Assembly: GCA_017858135.1 (NCBI GenBank)
Contig: JAFMBY010000005.1
Span: 1 to 57,669 of the forward strand
DNA: 57,669 nt
Direction of reading: 5' to 3'
From: Porticoccaceae bacterium
GTDB taxonomy: Bacteria; Pseudomonadota; Gammaproteobacteria; Pseudomonadales; Porticoccaceae
This document shows, piece by piece, positions 45,468-56,384 of the stretch; position 1 is the stretch's first letter; each line of letters begins with the position of its first letter. The position numbers were made by a program, and so were the translations under genes. The notes beneath the pieces were generated by a model that was not told the origin of the DNA, ran no database searches, and saw only the letters and a program-made list of their open reading frames with translations.

Positions 45468-47273
45468 TTAAGCCAGGGTTAGCAGCACATCGCCGACAGT
45501 TACGCTATCGCCACTCTTTGCTCTGACCTCAACAATTTGGCCCGCTTTTGGCGCACTGACCGATGTCTCCATCTTCATCGCCTCAAGAATCACAATGCTT
45601 TCGCCTTCGCTTACCTGCTGTCCGGGCTGCACCAACATCTTGACTACCGTGCCGGCCAGGGGCGCGGCCACTGGGTCGCCACCGGTTGCTGGAACTGCGG
45701 CAGCCGCACTAGCTGTCGTTGCCCCAACACCTGCGCCGGCAATGGCACTAATGTCACCTCCGTTGCTGACAGCCACGGTGTAAGACACGCCTTCAACTTC
45801 CACGGTGTAGATTTCTTCGCCGGCATCATTGGTCTGGACTGTGGTCGTATCTGTGGCCTTGCCTGTGGGCACTGGCTCAAAGGCATCGGGGTTATCTTTA
45901 TTTTGTAAAAACTTAAGACCGACCTGAGGAAATAGTGCGTAGGTCAAGATATCGTCAATCTGACCTTCTCCACCACTGAGCTCAAAACCATGCTCTGCTG
46001 ACAGTCCTTCCAGTTCCAACGTCAGTGCTTCTAGCTCTGGCTCAAGATTATCGGCGGGACGGCAGGTGATTGGCTCTTCACCTTCATCGAGAACCCGCGC
46101 CTGCAACTCAGCATTCATCGGTGCTGGTGTGGCGCCATACTCGCCGCGCAGCACGCCAGAGGTCTCTTTCGAAATCGACTTGTAACGTTCGCCAGTCAGT
46201 ACATTTAAGACGGCCTGGGTACCGACAATCTGTGAGGTTGGGGTAACCAATGGAATAAAACCAAGATCTTCACGCACACGTGGAATTTCAGCTAATACTT
46301 CGTCGAGGCGATCTTCCGCGCCCTGCTGGCGCAGCTGGCCCTCCATATTGGTGAGCATGCCACCAGGCACCTGGGCCACTAGAATACGCGAATCAACACC
46401 GCGCATTGAGCCTTCAAATTCAGAATACTTTTTGCGCACATCTCTAAAGTAAGCGGCAATTTCTTCAAGCTTGACAATATCCAGCCCTGAGTCGCGCTCG
46501 GTGCCTTTAAAGATAGAGACCACGGATTCCGTCGCCGAGTGACCATAGGTCATCGACATCGACGATATGGCGGTATCGACACGGTCAATGCCTGCTTCAA
46601 CACATTTCATAATGGTGCTGGTGGAGAGACCGGTTGTGGCGTGGGCGTGTAACTGAATTGGTATAGAAACAGCCTGTTTAAGCTTGCTGACTAGTTCAAA
46701 ACCCGTATAAGGGGTGAGCAGTCCGGCCATATCTTTAATGCAGATTGAGTGTGCCCCAGCATCTTCAATCTGGCGACCCATATCGACCCAGCGATCCATG
46801 GTGTGCACTGGGCTGACCGTATAAGAAATAGTGCCCTGAGCATGTTTACCTACCTGAACCACCGAACGCAGTGCTGTCTCCAGGTTGCGCATATCGTTCA
46901 TCGCATCAAATACGCGGAACACATCAATACCGTTTATGGCGGCGCGTTCAACAAATTTCTCGACCACATCATCGGCATAGTGACGATAACCGAGAATATT
47001 TTGCCCACGAAACAACATCTGCTGCGGCGTGTTGGGCATCGCCTTTTTGATTTCACGAATACGGTCCCAGGGGTCCTCGCCTAAAAAGCGAATACAGGAA
47101 TCAAATGTCGCCCCACCCCATGACTCCATCGACCAATAACCGATCTGATCAAGCTTTTCAGCGATCGGCAACATATCATCGATGCGCATGCGGGTTGCAA
47201 AAAGAGATTGGTGCGCATCGCGCAGAACAACTTCAGTAATGCCGAGGGCGGCAGGTGTCGAGGGCATATTCAT
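45468..47273 (-). CDS. oadA: Oxaloacetate decarboxylase alpha subunit with biotin carrier domain
   Basis: 601 residues. The carboxyltransferase domain contains [41 protein letters not shown] and [14 protein letters not shown] (Zn-binding His). After a Pro/Ala-rich linker (about 505-525) comes a biotin carrier domain with [14 protein letters not shown], the biotinylated Lys at about 567. The arrangement is the same as in Klebsiella and Vibrio OadA. It lies between oadG (35-base gap) and oadB (13-base gap). A role in pyruvate/oxaloacetate metabolism with Na+ pumping is likely. Confidence 0.96.
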   Translation of the reverse strand: MNMPSTPAALGITEVVLRDAHQSLFATRMRIDDMLPIAEKLDQIGYWSMESWGGATFDSCIRFLGEDPWDRIREIKKAMPNTPQQMLFRGQNILGYRHYADDVVEKFVERAAINGIDVFRVFDAMNDMRNLETALRSVVQVGKHAQGTISYTVSPVHTMDRWVDMGRQIEDAGAHSICIKDMAGLLTPYTGFELVSKLKQAVSIPIQLHAHATTGLSTSTIMKCVEAGIDRVDTAISSMSMTYGHSATESVVSIFKGTERDSGLDIVKLEEIAAYFRDVRKKYSEFEGSMRGVDSRILVAQVPGGMLTNMEGQLRQQGAEDRLDEVLAEIPRVREDLGFIPLVTPTSQIVGTQAVLNVLTGERYKSISKETSGVLRGEYGATPAPMNAELQARVLDEGEEPITCRPADNLEPELEALTLELEGLSAEHGFELSGGEGQIDDILTYALFPQVGLKFLQNKDNPDAFEPVPTGKATDTTTVQTNDAGEEIYTVEVEGVSYTVAVSNGGDISAIAGAGVGATTASAAAAVPATGGDPVAAPLAGTVVKMLVQPGQQVSEGESIVILEAMKMETSVSAPKAGQIVEVRAKSGDSVTVGDVLLTLA

Positions 47274-47308
47274 GTCCGTTTTGGTAAGTTCATGTAGAGT
47301 TTGTGTTG

Positions 47309-47554
47309 CTACTTCTTGCCGCGGTGTTGATCAATCGCAGCCTGTATCACTTTGACAATTCGCGGCTCAACCGTCGACTGCACTGACCCAGCAGCAGTTG
47401 CACTGACAGCGATCTCTGGCTCATCAATAACGAGTTTATTGACAATCACCGACATCAACGAGGTAACACCCACCAACAGCGTCAAAAATGCGAAGACCGT
47501 GCCCATACCGTAGAGCAGCAAATCCAAACCTTGTGAGACCAGCGTTGATTCCAT
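47309..47554 (-). CDS. oadG: Oxaloacetate decarboxylase gamma subunit
   Basis: 81 residues with one N-terminal membrane segment ([20 protein letters not shown]) followed by a short hydrophilic tail ending HRGKK. The length and the order upstream of oadA match OadG, which stabilises the complex and binds Zn2+. It starts the operon and is divergent from argS, so its promoter lies in 47555-47723. Confidence 0.93.
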   Translation of the reverse strand: MESTLVSQGLDLLLYGMGTVFAFLTLLVGVTSLMSVIVNKLVIDEPEIAVSATAAGSVQSTVEPRIVKVIQAAIDQHRGKK

Positions 47555-47723
47555 CGGAAATCCCAGATAATGCGTGATAGTGAGTAAATAGCGGCCACGG
47601 AATGGCCAGACCGCAAAACTATAGCAATACCCCGATTATTTGCAAGTATGGCTTTGCTTTCGGCCGCGGGAAACCTACAATTCGTCTCACCGCGGCACCT
47701 CCCACTCAAGGATCACCATCATT

Positions 47724-49463
47724 ATGCGCATCAAAGAGCTTCTCAATCAGCGGTTTTCCGCCGCCATGCAGGCCGCGGGAATTCCCAGTGAATGCTCCCC
47801 AATACTGGCGCTAAGTGGCAAACCGCAGTTTGGCGACTATCAGGCCAATGGTGCCATGGCTGCGGCAAAGCGCTTAAAGAGCAACCCGCGCGAGTTGGCC
47901 GAAAAAATTATTCAGCTCGTCGAGCTCGACGGTGTCGCCGACAAACTTGAAATTGCCGGTCCAGGATTTATCAACATCCACCTCAGCGATGCGTTCCTCA
48001 CTGCCTGCCTGAGTGAAAATACGCTGCATACGAAGGGTGAATCGGTTCACAGTGGCGATCGCCAAACAGTGGTTGTCGACTACTCCTCACCCAATCTTGC
48101 CAAAGAGATGCATGTCGGCCATCTGCGCTCAACCATTATTGGCGATGCAGTGGCTCAGGTGCTCGAATATCAGGGCCATAAGGTGGTTCGCCAAAATCAT
48201 ATGGGCGACTGGGGAACCCAGTTCGGCATGCTGATCGCAGAACTCGAACAACAACTCAGCGAAGGCGAGCAGGCTGAGTTGGCGCTAGGTGATTTGGAGC
48301 TGTTCTACCAGCAATCAAAAAAACATTTTGATGAGGACCCCGCTTTCGCCGATACCGCTCGCGCCTACGTGGTCAAACTACAGTCTGGCGACGCCCATTG
48401 CAGAACGCTGTGGGAGAAATTTATTCAGGTTTCCGTGGCACACAACCTGGAGATTTATCGGCAGTTGAATGTCGGCTTAAGCGCCGAGCATATTATGCCC
48501 GAGAGCGCCTATAACGATGATCTGCAAAATGTCCTCGACGATCTGATGGCAGCTGGTATCGCCGTCGAGAGTGAAGGCGCAAAAGTGGTCTTTCTCGATG
48601 AACTGGCTGACAAAAACGGCAACCCCTCGGTGATGATTGTGCAAAAATCTGGCGGCGGCTTTCTCTATGCCACGTCCGATCTCGCGGCCATGCGCTATCG
48701 TGTCAATCAACTGCATGCCGACCGTATTCTCTATTTTATTGATGCACGGCAATCTCTGCATATGAAGCAGGTCTTTGCCGCTGCTCGCAAAGCCGGCTTT
48801 GTTTCCGATGCGGTCAGCCTTGAGCACCACCCCTTTGGCACCATGATGGGCAAAGACGGCAAACCGTTTAAAACCCGCAGCGGCGGCACCGTGAAGCTCG
48901 CCGATCTGCTGGTCGAAGCCGTCGAGCGTGCCGAACAGTTATTACGCAGCAAAAATACCGACCTCGGCGATGATGAGATTAAAGCCATTGCTCGCAGCGT
49001 CGGCATCGGTGCAATCAAATACGCCGATCTCAGCAAGACGCGGACCAATGACTATATTTTTGACTGGGACGCAATGCTCTCATTTGATGGCAATACAGCG
49101 CCCTATTTGCAATATGCCTACACGCGTATTCGCAGTATTTTCCGCAAGGCGGGTTTAGATGCGGACACCTTCAGCGCCGATATTTGCCTTACCGCAGCGC
49201 AAGAGAAAACGCTGGTCATGAAGTTGCTGCAGTTTGACGACATCGTCGATCAGGTTGCCGCTGAGGGTTATCCGCATATTCTCTGTAACTATGTCTACGA
49301 ACTCGCCAGTGCTTATATGACGTTTTATGAGCACTGCCCAGTACTCAAAGATGAGGTTGCCGACAATATTCAAAAAAGCCGTTTGCAGCTGTGCAAGCTG
49401 ACCTCGGAAACCATCGCCAAAGGCCTCGAATTACTTGGCATTGAAGTGATGGAAAAAATGTAA
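47724..49463 (+). CDS. argS: Arginyl-tRNA synthetase
   Basis: Attaches arginine to tRNA-Arg. 579 residues from ATG 47724 ([14 protein letters not shown]); the 28 codons before it in the open frame have no family similarity. The HIGH-type signature is [20 protein letters not shown]. As in most ArgS there is no plain KMSKS, but [20 protein letters not shown] occupies that place. The C-terminal anticodon-binding domain includes [22 protein letters not shown] is 11 bases upstream. Full length. Confidence 0.97.
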   Translation: MRIKELLNQRFSAAMQAAGIPSECSPILALSGKPQFGDYQANGAMAAAKRLKSNPRELAEKIIQLVELDGVADKLEIAGPGFINIHLSDAFLTACLSENTLHTKGESVHSGDRQTVVVDYSSPNLAKEMHVGHLRSTIIGDAVAQVLEYQGHKVVRQNHMGDWGTQFGMLIAELEQQLSEGEQAELALGDLELFYQQSKKHFDEDPAFADTARAYVVKLQSGDAHCRTLWEKFIQVSVAHNLEIYRQLNVGLSAEHIMPESAYNDDLQNVLDDLMAAGIAVESEGAKVVFLDELADKNGNPSVMIVQKSGGGFLYATSDLAAMRYRVNQLHADRILYFIDARQSLHMKQVFAAARKAGFVSDAVSLEHHPFGTMMGKDGKPFKTRSGGTVKLADLLVEAVERAEQLLRSKNTDLGDDEIKAIARSVGIGAIKYADLSKTRTNDYIFDWDAMLSFDGNTAPYLQYAYTRIRSIFRKAGLDADTFSADICLTAAQEKTLVMKLLQFDDIVDQVAAEGYPHILCNYVYELASAYMTFYEHCPVLKDEVADNIQKSRLQLCKLTSETIAKGLELLGIEVMEKM

Positions 49464-49569
49464 CTAACGTTGGCAGCCAGATTATTTCAGTATCAAGGGC
49501 CTCCGAAATTAAACGCAACTTTTGATCAATTGCTGAAGTCACAATAAGAAAAAAAGGACTCCCCCCGCT

Positions 49570-52266
49570 ATGCGCCTGTCTATTTTAATCAGTCTAATCG
49601 CCCTTCTCTGCGCCTGTAATAGTGATCATCAGAGTATTGATATTAATAGCAACGCAAACGTTCATGTCAGGGTCGCTGAGCGCGGTCTCGATCAGACCAG
49701 CGCAGTGCTGCGCAAACAGCAGGTTAGCAATCCAAGCTATCAAATCGATCTCATGCTCAACGCTGAGGGCACGCCCTTTAGCGGCAGCAACCTGATCAGT
49801 TTTGACTTCCAACCTCGTGGCTATGATCTCAGTGTCGATTTTACCGGCGGTGAAGTCATTGAGGTGCTGATCAATGGTCAGTCAGCCGACTATCAATACA
49901 ATGGCTTTTTCCTCAACTTTGACGAGCGGCAGTTCGAAACCGGCACCAATCAGCTGAAGATTGTCTACACCCATCCCTACAGCAAAGATGGTGCTGGACT
50001 CTATTACTTCAAAGACCCACTCGACCAGACTGTCTACACCTACAGTGACCTCGAACCCTACGATGCCAACCGTATTTTTCCACTATTTGATCAGCCTAAC
50101 CTGAAGGCTCGGTTTACGCTCAATGTCGATGTACCTGCGGCCTGGCAGGTCGTCAGTGCCAATCGCGAATCATCGATTACTAAACAAGCGGATCGAGCGC
50201 TGTGGCAATTTCCCGAGACACTGCCGATCAGCAGCTACATTATTTCTGTGCATGCCGGTGAATACGCCAGCTTCGATCTCGGCGACTACGAGGGCATCGC
50301 CCTGCGTCTATTCTCGCGTCAGTCAAATGCTCAGTACGTGCCAGTGGACGAGTGGAATGAAGTCACCCGACAGGGCTTTGCATTCTTTAACGATTTTTTC
50401 GGTGTCGACTACCCGTTCGGTAAATATGATCAGCTGGCAGTGCCAGACTTTAACTCCGGAGCGATGGAAAATGTCGCCGCGGTCACCTTTGCCGACCGCT
50501 ATTGCTGCGTCCCCGGTGTGCGCAGTATTGCCGAAAAATCTTTTTTGAAAAATGCCATCCTCCACGAACAGGCGCATATGTGGTTTGGCAACCTGGTGAC
50601 CATGGATTGGTGGGACGACATCTGGCTGAATGAGAGTTTTGCCGAAATCGCCGGTTACTTCGCACTGGAAACGGTAAAAGATTTTGACCGTCCATGGCTG
50701 GAATTTCTCTGGCAGCGCAAGACCTGGGGTTATCGCGACGACGAATATGTCACGTCGCACCCGATCAAAGGCAATATTGACACCACCGAACTGGTCATGT
50801 CATCGATTGACGGCATTACTTATGCCAAAGGCGGCTCCGCTCTACGCCAACTTAAATACTATATCGGCGACGCCAATTTCCGTGCCGGCTTGCAGACTTA
50901 TATGCAAAAGTACGCCTATAAAAACACCCAATTCCAAGATCTGCTCGATGAGCTAGCACTGGCTGCCGCCAACGATGCTGATGTCGACATCGATCAGTGG
51001 GCCGATGAGTGGATTAAAACCACCGGCGTCAACCGCGTGGCATCGCAACTGCAATGCACTGATGGGGTGATTGATTCACTGCATCTAATTCAGAGCGGCA
51101 GCCCAATCAATCCACAACTGCGCAGCCACAAGCTACAGGTTGGCCTCTACCAGTTTGCCGATACGCCTGAGGGTCGAACGCTTGCACAACCGAGCATTAT
51201 TCCTGTGTTGATGCGCGGAGAGAGCACCGAGGTCACAGCTGCTAAAGGTCAGGCCTGTCCAGCGCTGGTGCTGCCTAATATTGGCGACTACACCTTTATC
51301 AAGGTAATTCTCGACAAACAAACTCGCGCCACACTGGCCAAGCATATCTCCAGCATTGACGACCCTCATGCCCGAGCACTGTTTTGGTTGGCGCTCTGGG
51401 ATGGTGTCGTGGATGGAGAATATCCGCTCAGCGAATACACTGATATTGCCTTGGCGCACGCCGCGGCCGAAACCAACAACCAGATGATTGACGGAATTGC
51501 TGACTCATTGGCCAGTGCCCATAGTTGGATGGAGCGAATGAATGACCACGGACAGTTCGACAAGCCACTGTCACAGCTATCAGTGCAGATTGTCGCTCTC
51601 GCCGATCAGCGACTGCGTGCCGCAGAACCCGGCAGCGATGAATTTCAGCTCTGGTTTGGTCTCTATAGCAGTGTGATCTATCTGCCCGAGCAGTTGGAGA
51701 TTGCCGTGCAGTGGCTGCGTGACAATAACGCCTACGGCTGGACATTGGATCAGCGCAGCCGCTGGTCACTGTTATCGATCCTCGCCACTTACAATCATCC
51801 AGACAGTCAAAAACTGGTGGCAGCCGAACATGTCATTGATACCTCTGCACGCGGACAACTGCGCTATCTTTCAGTCAACACAGTGATCGCCGATCGCAGC
51901 GAAAAACGGGCCATTATCGAGGCTGTATTAGACCCTGAGAGTGATCAAAGTCTGGCCAGCCGTCGCGCCATGTCTGGCCGCCTATTCGACTTTCGACAGC
52001 CGCAGGCAAGTCGCGAATTGGTCGGCCTGGTTATTCAGCGTCTGATTGATGAAAACAGTACCCTGGATCACGGTATTCGCAACTCGCTGGCCTCTTATAC
52101 CGTGGGATCAGCCTACAGCTGCTCAGCGGACTGGAACCAGCTTGTCGACAGTTATCTGGCTCAGCCGGTCGAACTCAATCCACTGCTGATCAATGGCCTG
52201 CGCGAGTCGCGACAAAACAATAACCGCTGCATCAAAGCGAAGGACTTAATGACCACGTCGGGTTAA
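49570..52266 (+). CDS. M1-family aminopeptidase, predicted lipoprotein
   Basis: 898 residues. The N-terminus MRLSILISLIALLCACNSD has lipobox LCAC, so it is probably envelope-anchored. The exopeptidase motif NSGAMENVAAVTF and the gluzincin motif HEQAHMWFGN (332-336) with the downstream Glu355 (WLNESF) are intact. The catalytic Tyr and the C-terminal helical (ERAP1-like) domain follow. It resembles PepN-type enzymes, but the lipid anchor indicates periplasmic or surface peptide trimming, not cytosolic. It is separated from argS by 106 bases; the ribosome-binding site is AAGGA, 12 bases upstream. Confidence 0.92.
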   Translation: MRLSILISLIALLCACNSDHQSIDINSNANVHVRVAERGLDQTSAVLRKQQVSNPSYQIDLMLNAEGTPFSGSNLISFDFQPRGYDLSVDFTGGEVIEVLINGQSADYQYNGFFLNFDERQFETGTNQLKIVYTHPYSKDGAGLYYFKDPLDQTVYTYSDLEPYDANRIFPLFDQPNLKARFTLNVDVPAAWQVVSANRESSITKQADRALWQFPETLPISSYIISVHAGEYASFDLGDYEGIALRLFSRQSNAQYVPVDEWNEVTRQGFAFFNDFFGVDYPFGKYDQLAVPDFNSGAMENVAAVTFADRYCCVPGVRSIAEKSFLKNAILHEQAHMWFGNLVTMDWWDDIWLNESFAEIAGYFALETVKDFDRPWLEFLWQRKTWGYRDDEYVTSHPIKGNIDTTELVMSSIDGITYAKGGSALRQLKYYIGDANFRAGLQTYMQKYAYKNTQFQDLLDELALAAANDADVDIDQWADEWIKTTGVNRVASQLQCTDGVIDSLHLIQSGSPINPQLRSHKLQVGLYQFADTPEGRTLAQPSIIPVLMRGESTEVTAAKGQACPALVLPNIGDYTFIKVILDKQTRATLAKHISSIDDPHARALFWLALWDGVVDGEYPLSEYTDIALAHAAAETNNQMIDGIADSLASAHSWMERMNDHGQFDKPLSQLSVQIVALADQRLRAAEPGSDEFQLWFGLYSSVIYLPEQLEIAVQWLRDNNAYGWTLDQRSRWSLLSILATYNHPDSQKLVAAEHVIDTSARGQLRYLSVNTVIADRSEKRAIIEAVLDPESDQSLASRRAMSGRLFDFRQPQASRELVGLVIQRLIDENSTLDHGIRNSLASYTVGSAYSCSADWNQLVDSYLAQPVELNPLLINGLRESRQNNNRCIKAKDLMTTSG

Positions 52267-52284
52267 TCGGGTTAGTCGGGTTAA
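52258..52284. repeat. Three 9-bp tandem units covering the stop codon
   Basis: TCGGGTTAA, TCGGGTTAG and TCGGGTTAA follow each other at 52258, 52267 and 52276. The first contains the M1 peptidase stop TAA. Each further unit repeats the in-frame SG-stop. It is followed by AAGGCCCGCTGCTTTTTTT, a possible weak terminator with a 4-bp CGGG/CCCG stem. Confidence 0.7.
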
Positions 52285-52300
52285 AGGCCCGCTGCTTTTT

Positions 52301-52759
52301 TTACTTGCCAATGTGATTGCGATACAGCGCTGTGGTCACCGGATCAAAACAGCAAAATGTCACGGACTCAATAAACGGATTTAGGCGCAGCGCCAGGGTG
52401 ATCTGCTGGATAGCAATCTTGGTCGAACGATTGGCAGGAAAGCCGCACGGGCCATAACTGATTGGCGTGAAGGCGATACTGCGAAAGTTTTGCTGCTTGG
52501 CAACGCTCATGGCATTGCGGTAACAGGACGCCAGCTGCTGATCTTCATCGCAATCACCCCCTCGCCAACGTGGAGCAATAGCCTCGATGACAGTTGCTTC
52601 CGAACCGCGAATAAGCTGCACATCTCCAATAGACAGTACGGCTAGCAAGTCATTTTCAGCGCTGGGCTCAACGCCGTCATTCGCCGCACTACGGGGGCTA
52701 ACAACCGCATCTACATGCAGTCCAGCGATCTTTCCTTGATGAATTTTTATGCGGTGCAC
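52301..52759 (-). CDS. Divergent macro-domain protein
   Basis: 152 residues with a macro-domain layout: MHRIKIHQGKIAGLHVDAVV, then an altered loop where classical members have NAAN, the ATVIEAIAPRW strand (normally VIH-VGP), ASCYRNAMSVAKQQN, and SIAFTPISYGPCGFPANRSTKIAI, the conserved C-terminal ADP-ribose loop. The first loop reads SPRSAAND and is shortened. ADP-ribose binding or hydrolysis is expected for the family, but may be lost here. It is convergent with the M1 gene. Confidence 0.7.
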   Translation of the reverse strand: MHRIKIHQGKIAGLHVDAVVSPRSAANDGVEPSAENDLLAVLSIGDVQLIRGSEATVIEAIAPRWRGGDCDEDQQLASCYRNAMSVAKQQNFRSIAFTPISYGPCGFPANRSTKIAIQQITLALRLNPFIESVTFCCFDPVTTALYRNHIGK

Positions 52760-52881
52760 TGGTTTTTCCGCCCTTCCCCACCTGAAACTAGAATCCGTCA
52801 GTATATGGAAAAGTGCCTAACCGAATGTTGACCGCTGTCCCAACATTCATCACAGGCTGTTATCTACTTCACACCCACTGG

Positions 52882-54372
52882 CTAAGCGCGATCTCGTAAC
52901 TTGGCGCACATATCGTCAAACTGAGTGCCAACACCATCACCCACTGCTGGACTGAGAAGACTGACCAGCACCACCGCGAGCGAGGCGAAAGTAAAGCCCG
53001 GCACCAGCTCGTACAGATCAAATAGGCCGCCACTGAGCTGCGACCAGGCAATCACCGTGACGGCACCCACCAACACACCAGCCAATGCACCCTGAGCGGT
53101 CATCGAACGCCAGTAGAGACTGATTAAAATAGCTGGGCCTAAGGAGGCGCCCAACCCAGCCCAAGCATAGCTGACGACATCCAGCACCTTACTCTCAGGA
53201 TCCATCGCCAGACTCGCCGCGACCACCGCTAAAACGACCACGGCAATGCGACCGATCTGCATACGTTTTTCTGCTGAGAGTGACTTTTTCACCAGCAGCG
53301 GATATAAGTCCTCAGCCAACGCTGCGGAGCACACCAGCAGCTGCGAATCGACGGTACTCATGATCGCCGCGAGAATCGCCGCCAATAGAATACCGGCAAC
53401 AAGAGGATGAAAAACCAAGCTAGTCAAGGTAATAAACACCTTCTCCGGGTCCGCTAGCGGCTCATTCAGATAGGCAACACCACAGAGCCCAACCAAGATC
53501 GCCATCAGATAACCAAAGGATGCCCAGCTCACCCCGATGCCAGCTGCGACCCCGGTCTCATCTGCAGACCTCAGCGCCTTAAATCGAGCGAGAATATGCG
53601 GCTGACCAAAGTAACCCAGGCCCCAGCCCAGCAGGCTGATAATCGCCAGCCAGCCCAACGGCTCGCCTGTGGCACTGGTAAAGAGATTCAATAACTGAGG
53701 ATTCGCTGCATCGATCTGCGCCACAGCTGTCGAGACGCCACCGATATTTCCAATCACCAACACCGGCACGGCGATCAGTGCAATCAACATCAGCGACCCC
53801 TGAAATACATCAGTCCAAGACACCGCTAAAAAGCCACCAAACAGTGTGTAAAACAGAATCAGCACGACACCCACAAAGACCGCAATATAGTAATCAAGAC
53901 CAAACACGACATTAAATAGCTTGCCGCCGGCGATCAATCCTGAGGCCACATAGAAAAGGAAAAACAGCAAAATGCTGAGCGCAGCAATCGACTTCAACCA
54001 GACTTTTGAATCGTTAAAGCGACGCTGTAAATACGCGGGAATCGTCACAGCATCATCAAGCATTTCGGTGTAAATGCGCAGACGTTTGGCCATCAACAGC
54101 CAGTTCGCCGCCACGCCAATCATCAGTCCCAAAGTAATCCAAGCGGCTTCCAAACCCGCCAGATAGGCGTACCCGGGTAGCCCGAGCAAAATCCAGCCGC
54201 TCATATCTGACGCACTGGCACTAATCGCCGAGACTAATGGTGAGAGTTTTCTGCCACCGAGAAAGTAATCGCTGGCATCCTTTGTTTTGGTGTAGGCATA
54301 AACGCCAATTGCCAAGACGATAATCACATAGAGCAAAAAGGCAACGGTGGTGGGCAGTGACAATTGAGACAT
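52882..54372 (-). CDS. putP: Sodium/proline symporter
   Basis: 496 residues of the solute:Na+ symporter family, about thirteen membrane segments. Typical motifs: YFLGGRKLSPLVSAISASASDMSGW, AGLEAAWITLGLMIGVAANW, GGFLAVSWTDVFQG, GYFGQPHILARF and AAIMSTVDSQLLVCSA. These are PutP hallmarks, with the Na+-binding Ser/Asp residues in SDMSGWI and STVDSQLL regions. It starts MSQLSLPTTVAF. A hairpin (52823-52848) downstream lacks a T-tract. It is likely constitutive osmolyte or carbon uptake; Pro specificity is a family inference. Confidence 0.93.
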   Translation of the reverse strand: MSQLSLPTTVAFLLYVIIVLAIGVYAYTKTKDASDYFLGGRKLSPLVSAISASASDMSGWILLGLPGYAYLAGLEAAWITLGLMIGVAANWLLMAKRLRIYTEMLDDAVTIPAYLQRRFNDSKVWLKSIAALSILLFFLFYVASGLIAGGKLFNVVFGLDYYIAVFVGVVLILFYTLFGGFLAVSWTDVFQGSLMLIALIAVPVLVIGNIGGVSTAVAQIDAANPQLLNLFTSATGEPLGWLAIISLLGWGLGYFGQPHILARFKALRSADETGVAAGIGVSWASFGYLMAILVGLCGVAYLNEPLADPEKVFITLTSLVFHPLVAGILLAAILAAIMSTVDSQLLVCSAALAEDLYPLLVKKSLSAEKRMQIGRIAVVVLAVVAASLAMDPESKVLDVVSYAWAGLGASLGPAILISLYWRSMTAQGALAGVLVGAVTVIAWSQLSGGLFDLYELVPGFTFASLAVVLVSLLSPAVGDGVGTQFDDMCAKLRDRA

Positions 54373-54421
54373 GCGATCTCCCTCTTATTTTTTTAAATTG
54401 GCTGGCAGGCTAACATGCAGA

Positions 54422-55258
54422 CTAAAGATTAATCGCCTTAATTTCAGACGACAGGTCAATCTGCTCTCGTTCGATTTGCAGCGTTTCAAAATCGAACAAA
54501 TCAGTATCAGCAAGCTGCGACGGTGAAATATTTTTTAAGGCGCTAAAAATACTCTCCACACGACCCGGATACTGGCGTTCCCATTGTACTAACATCTCTT
54601 TGACGACGTTGCGTTGCAGGCCATCCTGAGAGCCACAGAGATTGCAGGGAATAATCGGGAACTGCTTCAGTTCGGCCAGTGCCACCAGATCAGATTCGCG
54701 ACAGTACGCCAGCGGCCGGATAACAATATTCTTTTTATCATCCGAGAGTAATTTTGGCGGCATGGCTTTGAGTTTGGACTGATAAAACATATTCAAAAAC
54801 AGTGTTTCGACAATATCATCGCGGTGATGACCCAGCGCGACTTTGCTGCAACCAATCTGTTCGGCAAAGCCGTACAGTGTTCCGCGACGCAGGCGTGAGC
54901 AGAGACTGCAATAGGTTTTACCCTCCGGTACCTTGCTGGTAACAATACTGTAGGTATCTTTTTCAAGAATATGATACTCAATGCCGAGCTCATCTAAATA
55001 GGCGGGAAGCACATGCTCTGGAAAGCCGGGTTGCTTCTGGTCGAGATTAACCGCCACCAGATCAAACTTAATCGGCGCACTGGCCTGCAAATTCATCAAA
55101 ATATCCAACATGGCGTAAGAATCTTTGCCGCCGGATAAGCAGACCATAATGCGGTCGCCCTCTTCAACCATATTGTAATCGGCGATCGCTTTACCCACAT
55201 TGCGTCGCAGACGCTTTTGCAGTTTGTTGGCTTCCAGCTGATTTTTGCGGATCGACAT
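54422..55258 (-). CDS. ttcA: tRNA 2-thiocytidine biosynthesis protein
   Basis: ATP- and Fe-S-dependent enzyme that thiolates C32 of some tRNAs. It has the PP-loop [11 protein letters not shown] near residues 39-49 and cysteine pairs for the cluster in [11 protein letters not shown] and [15 protein letters not shown]. The [21 protein letters not shown] segment and the end are typical of TtcA. The 278 residues are normal length. The start [19 protein letters not shown] is conventional. The gene is downstream of DUF547 and divergent from nothing near; its 3' gap to putP is 49 bases. Confidence 0.96.
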   Translation of the reverse strand: MSIRKNQLEANKLQKRLRRNVGKAIADYNMVEEGDRIMVCLSGGKDSYAMLDILMNLQASAPIKFDLVAVNLDQKQPGFPEHVLPAYLDELGIEYHILEKDTYSIVTSKVPEGKTYCSLCSRLRRGTLYGFAEQIGCSKVALGHHRDDIVETLFLNMFYQSKLKAMPPKLLSDDKKNIVIRPLAYCRESDLVALAELKQFPIIPCNLCGSQDGLQRNVVKEMLVQWERQYPGRVESIFSALKNISPSQLADTDLFDFETLQIEREQIDLSSEIKAINL

Positions 55259-55401
55259 TGGGGGCTCTGTGTGCGGTTGCGTAAAAGTTGGCCATTGTAA
55301 TTGCAGCGCAGGGATTTCACCAAGCCCGACGTTAAGAGATATTACCTCTCAAGAACAAACAGCGCCGCGATTCCACAAAACGATAGTGCGTAACAATATC
55401 G

Positions 55402-56217
55402 CTACAGCGGCCAAGGCGTCTCCGGCGCATTGATGCGTTGATCGTAGGCGTACTGAATATCACCACTAAAGCCAAGAAGATACAGCGCTTTAGCGTCCTC
55501 GGCATAGTGCGTCAACAGACGCAGTAAGTGTCGATCGTCAGCGCCAAACTGTTCTCGGTACCAGGCAAAAACCGCCGATACACGCAACTCATTCTTGGTC
55601 ACCGTCAAGCCGCGCGGATGACTAATAAATTCGCGCGCATACTGTTTCAGCAGACTATTGGCATTGTCCGCGGTAAATGCCCGAGCATGAATTGCAGGAC
55701 AGCCCATGCTGGCGCAGCTGAGACCAAAAACCACTTTATAGTCATCCCATACTGGTCTGAGAATTTGCTCATCGATATCCGCAGCATTCAATTTCCGCCC
55801 CGCCACGCGAATGCGCCGCTTGCGACTGATTTTGTCCCGATCGACAGTGCTCACCGGGTAGACCTTAAGCAGTCCTTGTAGCGTAAGTGCGTTGTAAAGA
55901 TTTAACCAATAGGCTTTTTGCTCGAGCTTGCGATAGGACCGCGGATCAATTGAGGCCATTGTGACGATATAGTGATCCAGTATTTTGGCATCGCGGCGAG
56001 TGACATCAGCATAGCGAAAGCGATTAATTCCAGACGGATGGTTGCTCACCACATAGGTTTTTAGAAAGCCATCAAACGGCGAATGATCTATACTGTCAGG
56101 ATTCGTTTCGTCGCTATCGTGCCACATAGTCGAGGCGTGAGCCTCCGTTTTTGCAAGTGTGTTTGAGGCACAGACAAGACTTATCAAGATCAGTAAAAAT
56201 AGCTGTAATCGCTGCAT
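55402..56217 (-). CDS. Secreted DUF547 protein
   Basis: 271 residues from ATG 56217 (MQRLQLFLLILISLVCASN), preceded by GGAG at good spacing; a start 28 codons earlier would bury the signal peptide. The DUF547 signature is visible as EQKAYWLNLYNALTLQGLL, FGLSCASMGCPAIHARAF and LKQYAREFISHPRGLTV. Its function is not known; some relatives are predicted extracytoplasmic hydrolases. It is divergent from bioA with a gap of about 170 bases. Confidence 0.9.
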   Translation of the reverse strand: MQRLQLFLLILISLVCASNTLAKTEAHASTMWHDSDETNPDSIDHSPFDGFLKTYVVSNHPSGINRFRYADVTRRDAKILDHYIVTMASIDPRSYRKLEQKAYWLNLYNALTLQGLLKVYPVSTVDRDKISRKRRIRVAGRKLNAADIDEQILRPVWDDYKVVFGLSCASMGCPAIHARAFTADNANSLLKQYAREFISHPRGLTVTKNELRVSAVFAWYREQFGADDRHLLRLLTHYAEDAKALYLLGFSGDIQYAYDQRINAPETPWPL

Positions 56218-56384
56218 AATCAACTCCATTTGAATGTGTTTTCCAAGGTAAAATATTGGTCTCGTTAGGGTGGCGAAATAGCGCTCGCTGGTGATCGGCA
56301 AACAGATCTCAGATAACTCAGCGCCTGCACCAGTGTCTTGGTAACATTGCCCCTGCTAGCAATCAAATTGGAGTCAGTAGAACT

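Noticed and set aside
52823-52848. 8-bp inverted repeat GAATGTTG/CAACATTC after putP
   Set aside because: No T-tract in either direction; could be chance.
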